Numbered from the stretch's first letter, positions 17,571 through 26,878 are shown. The stretch is 64,000 nucleotides of DNA from Pseudomonadota bacterium (GCA_003242475.1 QGUN01000004.1:1-64000), one strand, 5' to 3'. Made by a program: numbers and translations. Notes: a model not told the origin generated them from the letters alone.

Positions 17571-18926
17571 ATGGTGAAGACGGGACGCGCACAGCGGCCG
17601 ATCCGCGAGGACCTGGTGCGGTCGCTGGTGCTCGAAGCCTACGGCGCCATCCGTGGCGAGGGCCATGTCGCCGATCGCACGCTCGAGCGGATCCTCCGAC
17701 GCGAGCGCGGGCTCGGTTCGCGCGAGAGGCGAAGGGTGAGCGAGGCGGTCTACGGCATCTTGCGCTCCGAATTCCGCAACGACGCCCTGCTTCGCCGCTC
17801 GCTGGGTGCGCGCTACGAGAGCCTGGATACCCTGGCCCGGGGCGCCCTCCACTACGAGATCTGGCGGCTTTCCGGCACCGGCCTGCCCGTGGAGCAGGAA
17901 TATTCCCGCAGCGGTCTGTCCCGGGCGCTGCTGCCGGGGGTACTGGCCTGCCTCGACCCGGCCGCGGCCCAGGCCTACCTTCCCGACGATCCCGCGGCCC
18001 GGCTGGCCATCCGGCACTCGCTTCCCGAGTGGATCGCCCACGTCTTCGTCCGCGAGGTCGGCCTGACCGAGGCGGAGGCGCTCGCCGCTTCCCTCACCGA
18101 GCGCGCGCCGCTGACCATCCGCGCGAACACCCTGCGGACCGACCGTGAATCCCTCCGCCAGCGCCTCCTCGAGGAAGGCGTGAAGACGAGCCTTACGCCC
18201 CACTCTCCCTTCGGCCTGCGCGTGGAGGTCCGCCAGAACCTCATGCAGCTCCCCTCCTTCCAGGAGGGCCTCTTCGAGATCCAGGACGAGGGCTCGCAGC
18301 TCCTCGCCCTGCTCCTCTCGCCCGAGCCGGGCTGGAAAGTGGTGGACGCCTGCGCGGGGGCCGGCGGCAAGACCCTCGCCCTCGCCGCGCTCATGCAGAA
18401 CCGGGGTCGGATCCTCGCCCTCGACCCCGACGGGCGCCGGCTCTCCCAGATCGGGCGGCGCGCCCGCCGCGCCGGCGTTCACAACTGGGAGGCGGCACAG
18501 GTGCCGGACGAGGGGCTCTCGGAGGTGGAGCGTCGCTGGACGGCGCGAGCGGATGCGGTACTCGTGGACGCTCCCTGCACCGGGCTCGGCGTCCTCCGCC
18601 GCAACCCGGACGCGGCCAGCCGCCTCCGCCCCGAGGACCTGCGCGAATTCCCGGTGCTGCAACGCCGCCTGCTGGACCGCTACGCCGCCCTCGTCCGCCC
18701 GGGCGGGCGGCTCGTCTACGGCACCTGCAGCGTGGCGCGGGAAGAGAACGAGGAGGTGGTGGAATCCTTCCTCGCCGACCATCCGGAATTCGAGCTCCGT
18801 CCGGTGGCCGAGACCCTCGGCCGCGAGCGAGCCGAGTCGCTCGGACTCGATCGCCACCTGCGGCTCTTTCCGCACCGCCACGGCACCGACGGCTTCTTCG
18901 GCGCCCTCCTGGTTCGCGCTCAGTAG
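17571..18926 (+). CDS. rsmB: 16S rRNA (cytosine-5-)-methyltransferase, RsmB family
   Basis: A 451-residue protein with an N-terminal NusB-like RNA-binding domain (about residues 10-150) and a C-terminal RsmB/NOP2-type methyltransferase. SAM site VVDACAGAGGKT, VLVDAPCTGLG and YGTCSV contain the two cysteines of the m5C mechanism. The final HGTDGFFGALLV is the family end motif. The domain order matches RsmB, which methylates C967 of 16S rRNA, although related NOP2 enzymes cannot be excluded. ATG 17571 is preferred over a GTG at 17544 because GGGAGG lies ten bases before it. It overlaps the convergent lipoprotein gene by 7 bases. Confidence 0.9.
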   Translation: MVKTGRAQRPIREDLVRSLVLEAYGAIRGEGHVADRTLERILRRERGLGSRERRRVSEAVYGILRSEFRNDALLRRSLGARYESLDTLARGALHYEIWRLSGTGLPVEQEYSRSGLSRALLPGVLACLDPAAAQAYLPDDPAARLAIRHSLPEWIAHVFVREVGLTEAEALAASLTERAPLTIRANTLRTDRESLRQRLLEEGVKTSLTPHSPFGLRVEVRQNLMQLPSFQEGLFEIQDEGSQLLALLLSPEPGWKVVDACAGAGGKTLALAALMQNRGRILALDPDGRRLSQIGRRARRAGVHNWEAAQVPDEGLSEVERRWTARADAVLVDAPCTGLGVLRRNPDAASRLRPEDLREFPVLQRRLLDRYAALVRPGGRLVYGTCSVAREENEEVVESFLADHPEFELRPVAETLGRERAESLGLDRHLRLFPHRHGTDGFFGALLVRAQ

Positions 18927-20935
18927 CCGTACTTCATCAGCTTGTGATCCGTGCGGTTGGTGATCCACAGGTGGCGCCGCGCCGGATCGATGGCGAGCCC
19001 GCCGGGCACATAGCCCAGCTCGATCGACCAGACGAAGGAACCGAAGGAGTTGAAGTAATGTAGCCGACCGCTCCCCGGGGTGTCGCTCGCGGAATCGACG
19101 ACGAAGAACCCTCGATCCCCGTCGACGGCGATCCCGGCTGGCCCGGTGAAGCTGCCGGGCTCGGTGCCCGCCTCGCCGCTGGCGTCGCTGGAAAAGCCGC
19201 TCGAGCCGCGACCGACGGAACCGCGGGCCTGGAAGCTGGTGGCGGTGTAGCGCGAGACGCGATGGTTCCCGGGCTCGACCAGCAGGAGGTAGTCGCTGAA
19301 CCCGCCGCCGATCCTCCCGAGCGCTGGAACTCCACCCTCGTCCATGCCGAAGTCGAGCTCTCCGCGGCCCGAGCCCGGCGTGCCCCCTTGGCTCCACGTC
19401 TGGGCCCCGGTATCGACGTCGTAGGTCTCGAGCCTGCCGCGGCCGTTGGTTACGGCAACGCCGCGCCCCTGGATCGTGCCGAGGACGGCCACCGGCGCTT
19501 CGAGACCCTCCACCAGCGTCCGGGCGCCGTCCTCGCCCAGGACGAGGATCCGCCCGTGGCCCGAATCGGCGACCACCACCTCGCCGAAGATGCTGACGGC
19601 GACTCCGCCGATGGGGGCGTTCAGCCCCGGCGGAGGGTCCTCGTCGCCGCAACCCGCGGCCTCTCCCTCCTCGAAAAAGCCGAAGGCGGCGCCATCGTGC
19701 CCGAAGTAGCCGAGGAACGTGCCATCCAGGTCCAGCTTCTGCACCTGGTTCCCCTCCTTCTCCACGACGTAGACGTGGCCCGAGGCGACGACGACGCCGG
19801 TGGGATCGGCGAAACCATCGTTGCCGCAGTCGTATCCGCCAAAGGCGCCGAGCAGAGGGAGGTCGGGCTGCCAGGCGACGAATTCCATCCGCCCGTTCTC
19901 CAGCGCGGCGCCGTCCTCCGCCACCACCTTGGTCGAGACCACGAGGACGTAGGTCTCGCCTGCGGCGAGGCCCTGGCGCAGGCTGAGGACGACCTCGTTC
20001 GGGCTCCCTTGCCTCCGCTGGGCGCCCCAGACCGCGTTCGGCACGCCCTCGATGCCGAAGTTGTCCGGATCCGAGGCGGGACGGCGCGCCACCGCCCGGT
20101 CGAAGCGAAGGAGCAGGCGATCGGCGGCGGTCGCCTCCACCGAGAGCAGGCGCAGCGGCCCCACGACCACGAGCGGCTTGGGCCCCCACTTGCCGCCTCC
20201 CGGCGGCGGGGTCTCCACCCGGAGCATGTAGGTTCCCTCCACATTCGCCACTGCGGCCGGGATCTTCGCCACCAGGGTGGTCGGGCTCGAGACGGACTCG
20301 TCCACCTCGAGCTGCAGCTCGTCGAGGAAGACCGCCGTCCGGCCCAGGTAGAAATTCTTCCCCTCGATCGTCAGGGTGACGTCGCGATCGGTGCGCGTGA
20401 CGACCTCGGGAGAGTAACGGCTCACGACCAGCGGCAGAGCGTCGTCCGTCACCGTGAAACGCGGCCCCTCCAGCGTGATTCCGCGGCTGACGATTCGCGT
20501 CGGGCCGGAGTGGGCCTGCCACGGCACGTCGACCTCGAACCAGGTCCCGTCCTCCGCCGCGAGCAAGCCGACCGATTGCAGCGTGGGGACCTCGGCCCCC
20601 TCCCGCGCCGAGAAGAGGACGAGGTTGTCGGAGGCCAGGCGGGCGAAGTTCTTGCCCACCACGCGCAGGCGAAAGCCGCGTCCCGTGCCGCCTGGCGGCT
20701 CGAATCCATGGACCTGGGGACGATCGTCTCCCCCGGAGCCTCCCGTGCCTTCTGCGCCGCCGCCCTCACCGCCATCGCCGCCCGAGCCGCCATCTCCGCC
20801 GGCGCTTCCACCCGATCCGCCCGCGGCCCCGGATCCGCCGGAGCCGCCGGGAGGCTCGGTGGGCCCCGTCCCGCAGGACGCGAGCCACAGGACGAGCGCA
20901 CAGACCCACGACAGCCCGATGATGCGTCGGCTCAT
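18920..20935 (-). CDS. Lipoprotein with Gly-rich linker, IPT/TIG domains and NHL-like beta-propeller (copy A)
   Basis: A 671-residue predicted outer-surface or periplasmic lipoprotein. The signal peptide ends in the lipobox LASC (Cys 21), followed by a Gly/Ser/Ala-rich linker to about residue 70. Two IPT/TIG-like domains follow (about 75-260). Next comes an SbsA-type Ig-like domain with LLLRFDRAV (about 262-370), and then a repeat-rich C-terminal half with NHL-type units such as ADPTGVVVASGHVYVVEKEGN and GPAGIAVDGDRGFFVVD. No catalytic residues are recognisable; binding or adhesion is inferred from the domains. ATG 20935 has GAGGA upstream. It is a paralogue of the next gene upstream and ends by overlapping rsmB. 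Confidence 0.82.
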   Translation of the reverse strand: MSRRIIGLSWVCALVLWLASCGTGPTEPPGGSGGSGAAGGSGGSAGGDGGSGGDGGEGGGAEGTGGSGGDDRPQVHGFEPPGGTGRGFRLRVVGKNFARLASDNLVLFSAREGAEVPTLQSVGLLAAEDGTWFEVDVPWQAHSGPTRIVSRGITLEGPRFTVTDDALPLVVSRYSPEVVTRTDRDVTLTIEGKNFYLGRTAVFLDELQLEVDESVSSPTTLVAKIPAAVANVEGTYMLRVETPPPGGGKWGPKPLVVVGPLRLLSVEATAADRLLLRFDRAVARRPASDPDNFGIEGVPNAVWGAQRRQGSPNEVVLSLRQGLAAGETYVLVVSTKVVAEDGAALENGRMEFVAWQPDLPLLGAFGGYDCGNDGFADPTGVVVASGHVYVVEKEGNQVQKLDLDGTFLGYFGHDGAAFGFFEEGEAAGCGDEDPPPGLNAPIGGVAVSIFGEVVVADSGHGRILVLGEDGARTLVEGLEAPVAVLGTIQGRGVAVTNGRGRLETYDVDTGAQTWSQGGTPGSGRGELDFGMDEGGVPALGRIGGGFSDYLLLVEPGNHRVSRYTATSFQARGSVGRGSSGFSSDASGEAGTEPGSFTGPAGIAVDGDRGFFVVDSASDTPGSGRLHYFNSFGSFVWSIELGYVPGGLAIDPARRHLWITNRTDHKLMKYGY

Positions 20936-21030
20936 CGCTTTCCTCACGCGGTTTCGAAACGTTTCGAAGCGATGTTCGGCATGCTTCGCGTCGCGAGTCA
21001 AGATCGCCGTTCGAGGTGGCCCGGGCACGG

Positions 21031-21058
21031 AAAAGGCGCGGGCCTGCGCCCGCGCCTT
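21031..21058 (-). terminator. Intrinsic terminator between the two NHL lipoprotein genes
   Basis: A perfect 11-bp stem (21033-21043 with 21048-21058, AAGGCGCGGGC/GCCCGCGCCTT) with a 4-base loop is followed on the minus strand by a short T run. It lies 62 bases after the upstream lipoprotein gene, so the two paralogues are probably separate transcription units. Confidence 0.8.
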
Positions 21059-21120
21059 CCGTCGACGGCCTTCCGGGAGCCGCCGTCTCGACGCTGCGGC
21101 ACCTCGGCCGCAGCGCCATC

Positions 21121-23133
21121 TCAGGGGAGCTCGTAGAGCATCAACTTCTGCGCGCTGCGGTTGACCACCCAGAGCCAATCCCGCTCCGCGTCGATGGCGA
21201 TGCCGCCCGGCACGAAGTTCAGCTGGAACTGCCAGCCGAATTTCCCGTCGGTCCCGAAGCGCTGGATGCGACCTCCGCCGGAGATGCCGCCCTTCGTGTC
21301 GGAGACGAAAAGCCCGCCGAAGGCGTCGAAGGCGATGCCGCTCGGGTTGGTGAACTCACCCGCGCCGGTGCCGGATTCCCCCGTGGCGTGGCCCTTGAAG
21401 TCCTGCGACCCCGCGCCGATCGAGCCCTGCGCGACGAGCGCCGAGCTGTACTGCTTCACGCGGTGGTTCCCGGTATCGACCACGTAGGTCAGGCTGGCGT
21501 GGTCGACCACCACGGGGATCGCCTCGTCGGTGGTGAGGAAGAAGAGGTGGTTGCGACCGCTGCCCGGCACGCCCTCGCCGACGGTCCCCTTCGCCTGACC
21601 GGTATTCGGGTCGAGGAGCTTGAAGTTCGCCTCGCCCGCCGTCACGGCGACCTGGCCACGAGCCAGGCCCAGAAGCACCGTATGCTCCACCGTATTCGTG
21701 TAGAACGCTTCGTTCCATCCGGCCTCGGTGATCTTCCACACGCGGCTGCCGCGATCGGAGACGAAGAGGCCGGCCGCGGTCTCCACCGCCTGACCGAAGG
21801 GCTGGTCGAAGCCGCCGGTCGCGGAGCAATCCGGAGTGGCGCTGGTTTCGAAATAGCCGCGGGAGGTCCCGTCGTGCCCGTAGAAGCCGAGGAAATTGCC
21901 CTCGGGGTCGAGGACCTTGACCTGGTTGCCCCCTTTGTCGACCACCAGCAGGTCACCGCCCAGGCCGATGGTCACGCTGACGGGATCGACGAATCGATCG
22001 ACCGCGCACCCCGGCCCGCCGACCTCCTTCAGCAGCCGAGGCGGCGTTCCGAAGCCGACGAAAGGCGCTTCCCGATTCTGGATGTCGCCCCCGTCCTGCG
22101 ATTTCACGCTATCGCTGACCCGGACTCGATAGGTCTGGTTGGGCTGCGGGCGGAAGTTGAGGGTCAGGTCGACCTTGTTGCCGGCGCCATCCTGCACCAG
22201 CCGGGCATCGGTGACCGCGTTCTGCCGGTTGACGATGGAGTAGTTGCGCCGGTTGGTCGCCGCGCTTGCCGAGACCGGCCGGTCGAAGATCAGGCGGATC
22301 CGCTGCTCCCCGATCGCCTTCGCCCTGAGAAGGTTGAGCCCGTAGACGACCTTGATCGTGCGGACCGCCGAGGTGCCGCCCCCGGGCGGCGGCGTGAAGA
22401 GCTGCACCGAGTGGCTGCCCGGCGTCCGGGCCATCTCGGCAGGGAGGTTGAAGGAAACCGAGCCGACGATCCCCTGGCTACCCTGCGGCCATTCGATCGG
22501 GAATTCCTCGTTGTCGAGCTTGAGGATGGTCACGTCCCGGTAGAAGCCGGAACCGGTGAGCGTGATCCGCACGGGGGCGTCCCTGGCGGTGATCAGCTCG
22601 GGCGAGACGCTGTTGAGGATCGGCGGAAGCCGCTCGTCGGTCACCACGAAATCCGGCCCCTGCAGCGTCACCTCGCCGCCGGCCGTCTCCACGGTGATCC
22701 GGGTCGGACCGCTGTGCGCGTTGTAGGGGACGTCCACCTCGAACCAACTGCCGTCGGAGGCGGCGGCGATACCGCGAGCGGTGATGTTGGGCGTGCCCGC
22801 CGAGCCCGAGAAGAGGACGGCGTTCTTCGAAGCGAGGGGATGGAAGTTGCGCCCGATCACCCGGATGCGGAATCCCGGCCCTGCCTGGTCGGGCTCGAAG
22901 GCCTCGACCTCCGGCAGCCCGCCCGGCTCGCCGCCGCTGCCCCCCGTGCCTCCGGAACCGCCGGAGCCCCCGTCTCCACCCCCGGAGCCGCCGGGCCCCG
23001 GACCATCGCCACCGCTTCCGCCGGTCCCGGCCCCTCCTCCGGTACCACCGCCGGAGGGATCGTTCGGTTCACCACACGCAGCCAGGATCGAGAGGGCGCA
23101 AAGCACCGAGAGAATACGTGTCGCGAGTCGCAT
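21121..23133 (-). CDS. Lipoprotein with Gly-rich linker, IPT/TIG domains and NHL-like beta-propeller (copy B)
   Basis: A 670-residue lipoprotein with the same plan as its downstream neighbour: signal peptide ending LAAC (Cys 20), a Gly/Ser-rich linker to about residue 72, two IPT/TIG-like domains, an Ig-like domain around LIFDRPVSASAATNRRNYSI, and an NHL-like propeller (GNQVKVLDPEGNFLGFYGHDG, NPSGIAFDAFGGLFVSD). Shared phrases with copy A include WFEVDVP, AHSGPTRI and FLGYFGHDG/FLGFYGHDG, so the pair arose by tandem duplication. The ligand is unknown. It begins 54 bases after lpxI and could partly read through from it, but ends at its own hairpin. Confidence 0.82.
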   Translation of the reverse strand: MRLATRILSVLCALSILAACGEPNDPSGGGTGGGAGTGGSGGDGPGPGGSGGGDGGSGGSGGTGGSGGEPGGLPEVEAFEPDQAGPGFRIRVIGRNFHPLASKNAVLFSGSAGTPNITARGIAAASDGSWFEVDVPYNAHSGPTRITVETAGGEVTLQGPDFVVTDERLPPILNSVSPELITARDAPVRITLTGSGFYRDVTILKLDNEEFPIEWPQGSQGIVGSVSFNLPAEMARTPGSHSVQLFTPPPGGGTSAVRTIKVVYGLNLLRAKAIGEQRIRLIFDRPVSASAATNRRNYSIVNRQNAVTDARLVQDGAGNKVDLTLNFRPQPNQTYRVRVSDSVKSQDGGDIQNREAPFVGFGTPPRLLKEVGGPGCAVDRFVDPVSVTIGLGGDLLVVDKGGNQVKVLDPEGNFLGFYGHDGTSRGYFETSATPDCSATGGFDQPFGQAVETAAGLFVSDRGSRVWKITEAGWNEAFYTNTVEHTVLLGLARGQVAVTAGEANFKLLDPNTGQAKGTVGEGVPGSGRNHLFFLTTDEAIPVVVDHASLTYVVDTGNHRVKQYSSALVAQGSIGAGSQDFKGHATGESGTGAGEFTNPSGIAFDAFGGLFVSDTKGGISGGGRIQRFGTDGKFGWQFQLNFVPGGIAIDAERDWLWVVNRSAQKLMLYELP

Positions 23134-23187
23134 CGAACCCCTCGAAAGACGAAACCCCGCGAATTGTTCCGTCAGTGCGAGAGGTCG

Positions 23188-23994
23188 TCAAGCAAGCCCG
23201 ACCAGCGCGATCCCCGCTCGGTCGGCGGCCGCGACCGTGGCCGCCTCGTCGAGGACGTAGGCGAGACCGGCCGGGAAAGCCATCACCGCGGCGCCCGCGG
23301 CCGCCAGGGTCTCGATCGTGGTCGGACCGATGGTCGGCAGGTCGAAGCGGACGTCCTGCCCGGGCTTGGCCACCTTGACCACCACGAACCCCTTTCCCCC
23401 CACCTCGCCGGCCCGGCGGATGCAGCGATCCGTGCCTTCCATGGCCTCGACGGCGACGACATTGCCCCGCTTGACGCAGACCGTCTGGCCGATGTCGGCC
23501 TCGCTGACCGCCGTCGCCACCCGGTAGCCCAGGCGAATGTCCTCCCAGAGTTCTTCCGAGGGGCGGCGTCGGGTGTAGCAGCCCTCCCGCGCCACGATCT
23601 CCGGGCAAACGCGGGCGGGGTCGATGATGGTCACGCCCTCCTCCTCGAAGACGCCGGCGATGGTGCGAAGGAGGTCGTCGTTCCCCCAGTTGCGCACCTT
23701 GGACATGTGCTTGAGGGCGAGCAGGTCGGGCCAGATGCCCCCGAAGACCCGCACCTTGGCGATGCCTCCGGCCATCGCCGCCTCGCGGACGCCCTCCTTC
23801 TCGAAGGCGCGGACGATCTTTCCGAGCTGGCCGAGCTTGACCCAGGTCACCGAATCGCAGTGCTGCTCGATGGCGGGGTCGGTCTCGCCCTCGTGTGCGA
23901 CGGCGACCACCCGATAGCCCGAGGCGCGGGCGCTCCTGGCGAAGAGGATGGGAAAGATTCCGTTGCCGGCGATCAGGCCGACGGCACGAGTCAT
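23188..23994 (-). CDS. lpxI: UDP-2,3-diacylglucosamine pyrophosphatase, LpxI type
   Basis: Hydrolyses UDP-2,3-diacylglucosamine to lipid X and UMP, the step before LpxB. The 268-residue protein is of the LpxI family (DUF1009), which replaces LpxH in alphaproteobacteria and many deltaproteobacteria. MTRAVGLIAGNGIFPILFA is the N-terminal motif and VRFDLPTIGP holds Asp 218, equivalent to the catalytic Asp of Caulobacter LpxI. ATG 23994 overlaps lpxA (ATGA). The lpxA-lpxI adjacency is the common arrangement for this form of the pathway. Confidence 0.93.
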   Translation of the reverse strand: MTRAVGLIAGNGIFPILFARSARASGYRVVAVAHEGETDPAIEQHCDSVTWVKLGQLGKIVRAFEKEGVREAAMAGGIAKVRVFGGIWPDLLALKHMSKVRNWGNDDLLRTIAGVFEEEGVTIIDPARVCPEIVAREGCYTRRRPSEELWEDIRLGYRVATAVSEADIGQTVCVKRGNVVAVEAMEGTDRCIRRAGEVGGKGFVVVKVAKPGQDVRFDLPTIGPTTIETLAAAGAAVMAFPAGLAYVLDEAATVAAADRAGIALVGLA

Positions 23995-24770
23995 CGGCGC
24001 GTCACTCCGCGCTGGGAGCCCTCCACGAAGCGAAGGAGGTGCTCCACGTTGGGGTCGTCCGGGATCTCCGCGCGAACCCGCACGATCGCCTCCCGCAACC
24101 CCAGCTTCATGCGGAAGAGGATGCGGTAGGCGCGCTTGATGTTCCGAATCTGCTCCTCGGTGAAGCCGTGGCGAATCAGCCCCACCGTGTTCAGCCCGGC
24201 GAGCTGGGCGCGATGCCCGGAGACGGTGCAGAAGGGAGGGACGTCCATGCCGATCATCGAGCCGCCGGAGATGAAGGCGTGCTTGCCGACGCGGACGAAC
24301 TGGTGGACGCCCGAGAGCCCCCCGAAGATCGCGTGGTCCTCGACCTGGACGTGGCCCGCGAGCATGGCGCCGCTCGAGAGGATCACCCCGTCGCCCAGCG
24401 TCACGTCGTGCGCCACGTGGGTGTAGGTCATCAGAAGGCATTTGCGCCCGATCTTGGTGAGGCCGCCGCCCTCCTCGGTTCCGATGTGGACCGAGGCGAA
24501 TTCCCGGACGACCGTCCCGTCGCCGATCTCGAGGCGCGTCGGCTGACCGCGGTACTTGAGGTCCTGCGGGATGACGCCCACGGAGCAGTGGTGAAAGAGA
24601 ACCACGTTCTTGCCGATGGTCGTATGCCCCTCGACCACCGCATGGGCGCCGATCCGCGTGCCCTCGTCGATCTTCACGTGGGGCCCGATGACGGCGTAGG
24701 GCCCCACCTCTACCGTCGGGTGCAACTCGGCCGTCTTGGCGACGATGGCAGTCGGGTGAATCCTGGTCAT
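23991..24770 (-). CDS. lpxA: Acyl-ACP:UDP-N-acetylglucosamine O-acyltransferase
   Basis: Catalyses the first committed acylation of lipid A synthesis. The 259-residue protein is a left-handed beta-helix of hexapeptide repeats (residues 1-190) with a helical C-terminus. The catalytic histidine is His 121 in YTHVAHDV, and the LpxA-specific GVIPQDLKYRGQPTRLEIGD segment is present. The gene is 4 bases after fabZ and overlaps lpxI, forming the classical lpxD-fabZ-lpxA block. The preferred acyl length cannot be read reliably by eye. Confidence 0.96.
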   Translation of the reverse strand: MTRIHPTAIVAKTAELHPTVEVGPYAVIGPHVKIDEGTRIGAHAVVEGHTTIGKNVVLFHHCSVGVIPQDLKYRGQPTRLEIGDGTVVREFASVHIGTEEGGGLTKIGRKCLLMTYTHVAHDVTLGDGVILSSGAMLAGHVQVEDHAIFGGLSGVHQFVRVGKHAFISGGSMIGMDVPPFCTVSGHRAQLAGLNTVGLIRHGFTEEQIRNIKRAYRILFRMKLGLREAIVRVRAEIPDDPNVEHLLRFVEGSQRGVTRR

Positions 24771-24774
24771 GGCT

Positions 24775-25227
24775 TCACCGGTCCGCGATCGTGGCCGTCA
24801 GCTCCGCCTCCGCCACCAGGTTGCCGGCGACCGACGCCTTGCCCGCCATCTTCCAGACCGGCCCCTTGCGCCGGATCAGCGTCGCCTCGAGGTCCAGCCG
24901 ATCCCCCGGGCGCACCGGCCGCTTGAAACGAGCGTTGTCGATGCCGGCCAGGTACATCACCTTGCTCGCCCCCACGTCGGTCGGCTCGGTGAAGTAGGCG
25001 AGCAAGGCCGACGCCTGCGCCAGCGCCTCGACCGTGAGGACGCCCGGCATCACCGGGTTCTCGGGGAAATGCCCCTCGAAAAAGGGCTCGTTGAAGCTGA
25101 CGTTCTTGTACGCGAGCAGCTTTTCGCCGGGCACCACTTCCACGATGCGGTCCACCAGGAGGAAGGGATAGCGGTGCGGGAGGATGTCGAGGATCCGACG
25201 AAAATCGCCCTCTCTCGGTTCCATCAT
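24775..25227 (-). CDS. fabZ: 3-hydroxyacyl-[ACP] dehydratase
   Basis: Dehydrates 3-hydroxyacyl-ACP in fatty acid elongation and competes with LpxA/LpxD for the hydroxyacyl pool. A 150-residue hot-dog fold protein with catalytic His 53 (GHFPENPVMPG) and Glu 67 (VEALAQA). ATG 25227 overlaps the lpxD stop (ATGA); the adjacent ATG at 25224 would shorten it by one residue. Its place between lpxD and lpxA is the conserved context seen in most Gram-negative bacteria. Confidence 0.96.
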   Translation of the reverse strand: MMEPREGDFRRILDILPHRYPFLLVDRIVEVVPGEKLLAYKNVSFNEPFFEGHFPENPVMPGVLTVEALAQASALLAYFTEPTDVGASKVMYLAGIDNARFKRPVRPGDRLDLEATLIRRKGPVWKMAGKASVAGNLVAEAELTATIADR

Positions 25228-26273
25228 CGCTGCTCGAGCTCCTCGATCCGCTTCTTCAGTTCGCGGACCTGCTTGAGTAGTTCCGGTAGCCGCTGCCGCG
25301 CGGCCTGCTCCCGCAACCAGTGCTGCTGGTTCACGGCGGGATAGCCGCCGCTCTCGCTTCCCGGCTCCAGGTCGGTCATGACCCGGGAGCCGGCGGCGAT
25401 CTTGGCGCCCGCCCCGATCTCCAGATGACCGATCATCCCCACCTGACCGCCGACGACCACGCCCGGGCCGAGGCGGGTGGAGCCGGCGATGGCGGCGCAC
25501 CCGGCCAGAAGACTCAAGGGACCGACCTCGACGTTGTGCGCCAGCATCACCAGGTCGTCGATCTTGGCGCCGTCGCCCACCTTCGTATCGCCCACGGTCC
25601 CGCGATCGATGCAGGTGTTGGCGCCGATCTCCACGTCGGCGCCGACCACCACCTTGCCCACCTGGGGAACCTTGAAGTGCCGCGGGCCGCGCGGCCCGTT
25701 CTTCTCGAAGGCGAAGCCGAAGCCATCGGCGCCGATGATCGCACCGGGCTGGATGATGGTCCGCGGGCCGATGATGCAGCCTTCCCGCACCACCACCCCG
25801 GGGTAGAGGACGCAGTCGTCGCCGATCACCGCGCCGTCGAGGATGGCGCAGTGGGCGTGGATCACCGCCCGCTTGCCCACCTTCACCCCCCGGCCGACGT
25901 AGGCGAAGGGGAAGACGGTGGCGGTGGGATCGACTTCCGCCCCCTCGTCGATGGCCGCTCGGGGATCGATGCCCGGCTCGTAGCGAGGCGGCTGGTGGAA
26001 GCGGGTGGAGACCTTGGCGAAGGCCAGGTAGGGCTCGTCGACCACCAGGAGGCTGGGACCCTCGGGAACCTCGCCCTTCGCGTGTCGCTCCGCGACGATC
26101 ACCGCGCCGGCCCGCGTGGCGAGGAAGGCCTTCTTGTAGCGCGGATTCGTATAGAAGCTGATGTGCGAGGGCGTTGCTCGGTCGAGCGTCTCGACGCCGA
26201 CGACGCGGATCTCGTCGTCGCCGATCACCCGGCCCCCGAGCTCCTCGGCGAGGTCGCGCAGGCGGATTTCCAT
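25224..26273 (-). CDS. lpxD: UDP-3-O-(3-hydroxyacyl)glucosamine N-acyltransferase
   Basis: Adds the N-linked hydroxyacyl chain to the lipid A precursor. The 349-residue protein has an N-terminal uridine-binding domain (residues 1-100), a hexapeptide-repeat beta-helix with GADGFGFAFE and the catalytic His in LAHNVEVG, and a C-terminal coiled helix (LKQVRELKKRIEELEQR). Length and order are typical. It starts one base after the ompH stop and overlaps fabZ, so bamA-ompH-lpxD-fabZ-lpxA-lpxI behaves as one unit. Confidence 0.96.
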   Translation of the reverse strand: MEIRLRDLAEELGGRVIGDDEIRVVGVETLDRATPSHISFYTNPRYKKAFLATRAGAVIVAERHAKGEVPEGPSLLVVDEPYLAFAKVSTRFHQPPRYEPGIDPRAAIDEGAEVDPTATVFPFAYVGRGVKVGKRAVIHAHCAILDGAVIGDDCVLYPGVVVREGCIIGPRTIIQPGAIIGADGFGFAFEKNGPRGPRHFKVPQVGKVVVGADVEIGANTCIDRGTVGDTKVGDGAKIDDLVMLAHNVEVGPLSLLAGCAAIAGSTRLGPGVVVGGQVGMIGHLEIGAGAKIAAGSRVMTDLEPGSESGGYPAVNQQHWLREQAARQRLPELLKQVRELKKRIEELEQR

Positions 26274-26274
26274 C

Positions 26275-26796
26275 TCACTTGACCTTGTAGGTGGCGTCGT
26301 ACCGGCGGACGAGCTCGTTGGTGATGTCCAGGGCGGAAGGCGCGTGCAACAGGCCCGACTCGTTCACCTCGAAAACGAAGTCGAAGCCTTCCTTCTCCGC
26401 GATCTGGGCGATGATCTTCCGCATGCGGCCGAAGATCTCCTGCGTCGCCTTGCGCTCCTCCTCGGCGAGTTCGCGCTGCAGCTGGGCGTAGAGGTTGGAG
26501 ACCCGCACGAGCTCCTTGTCGAGCTCCTCCATCCGCTGCCGCAGCGTGGCCTCGTCCATGGCCAGCCGCTTCTTGTCGAGCTCCTCCTTCTTGGCCCGAA
26601 GCGCCTCCTGCTCCTTGTCGAGCTGGCTCTGGCTCTTTTCCAGGCGAGCCTTCAGCCGCTCCTTGGCGGCCTTGCCCTCCTGGACCTCGTTGAGGGCCCG
26701 CTGCAGGTCCACGTAGCCGATCTTGAGCTGCGCGCCGGCAAGGCCGGGCAACGCGAGGGCGGCCAGGACGATCACGGGGAATGCGAGACGACGCAT
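26275..26796 (-). CDS. skp (ompH): OmpH/Skp family periplasmic chaperone
   Basis: A 173-residue secreted chaperone that holds unfolded outer-membrane proteins on their way to BamA. A cleavable signal peptide (MRRLAFPVIVLAALALPGLAGAQ) is followed by KIGYVDLQRALNEV, the conserved family opening, and a long charged coiled coil (about residues 45-125) that forms the tentacle arms. The gene directly follows bamA (82-base gap) and precedes lpxD, the usual position. Confidence 0.93.
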   Translation of the reverse strand: MRRLAFPVIVLAALALPGLAGAQLKIGYVDLQRALNEVQEGKAAKERLKARLEKSQSQLDKEQEALRAKKEELDKKRLAMDEATLRQRMEELDKELVRVSNLYAQLQRELAEEERKATQEIFGRMRKIIAQIAEKEGFDFVFEVNESGLLHAPSALDITNELVRRYDATYKVK

Positions 26797-26878
26797 GACT
26801 TCCTCTCCAGCCCGCGGGGAATGCCGTGCGGTTTTCTAGCACCATCCGGACGAGGGTCAAGCAACCGTTCGCCTCGGC

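Noticed and set aside
20700-20880. The Gly/Ser-codon region as a satellite repeat
   Set aside because: It is in frame within the lipoprotein linker and encodes the expected spacer, so it is coding low complexity, not a separate repeat.
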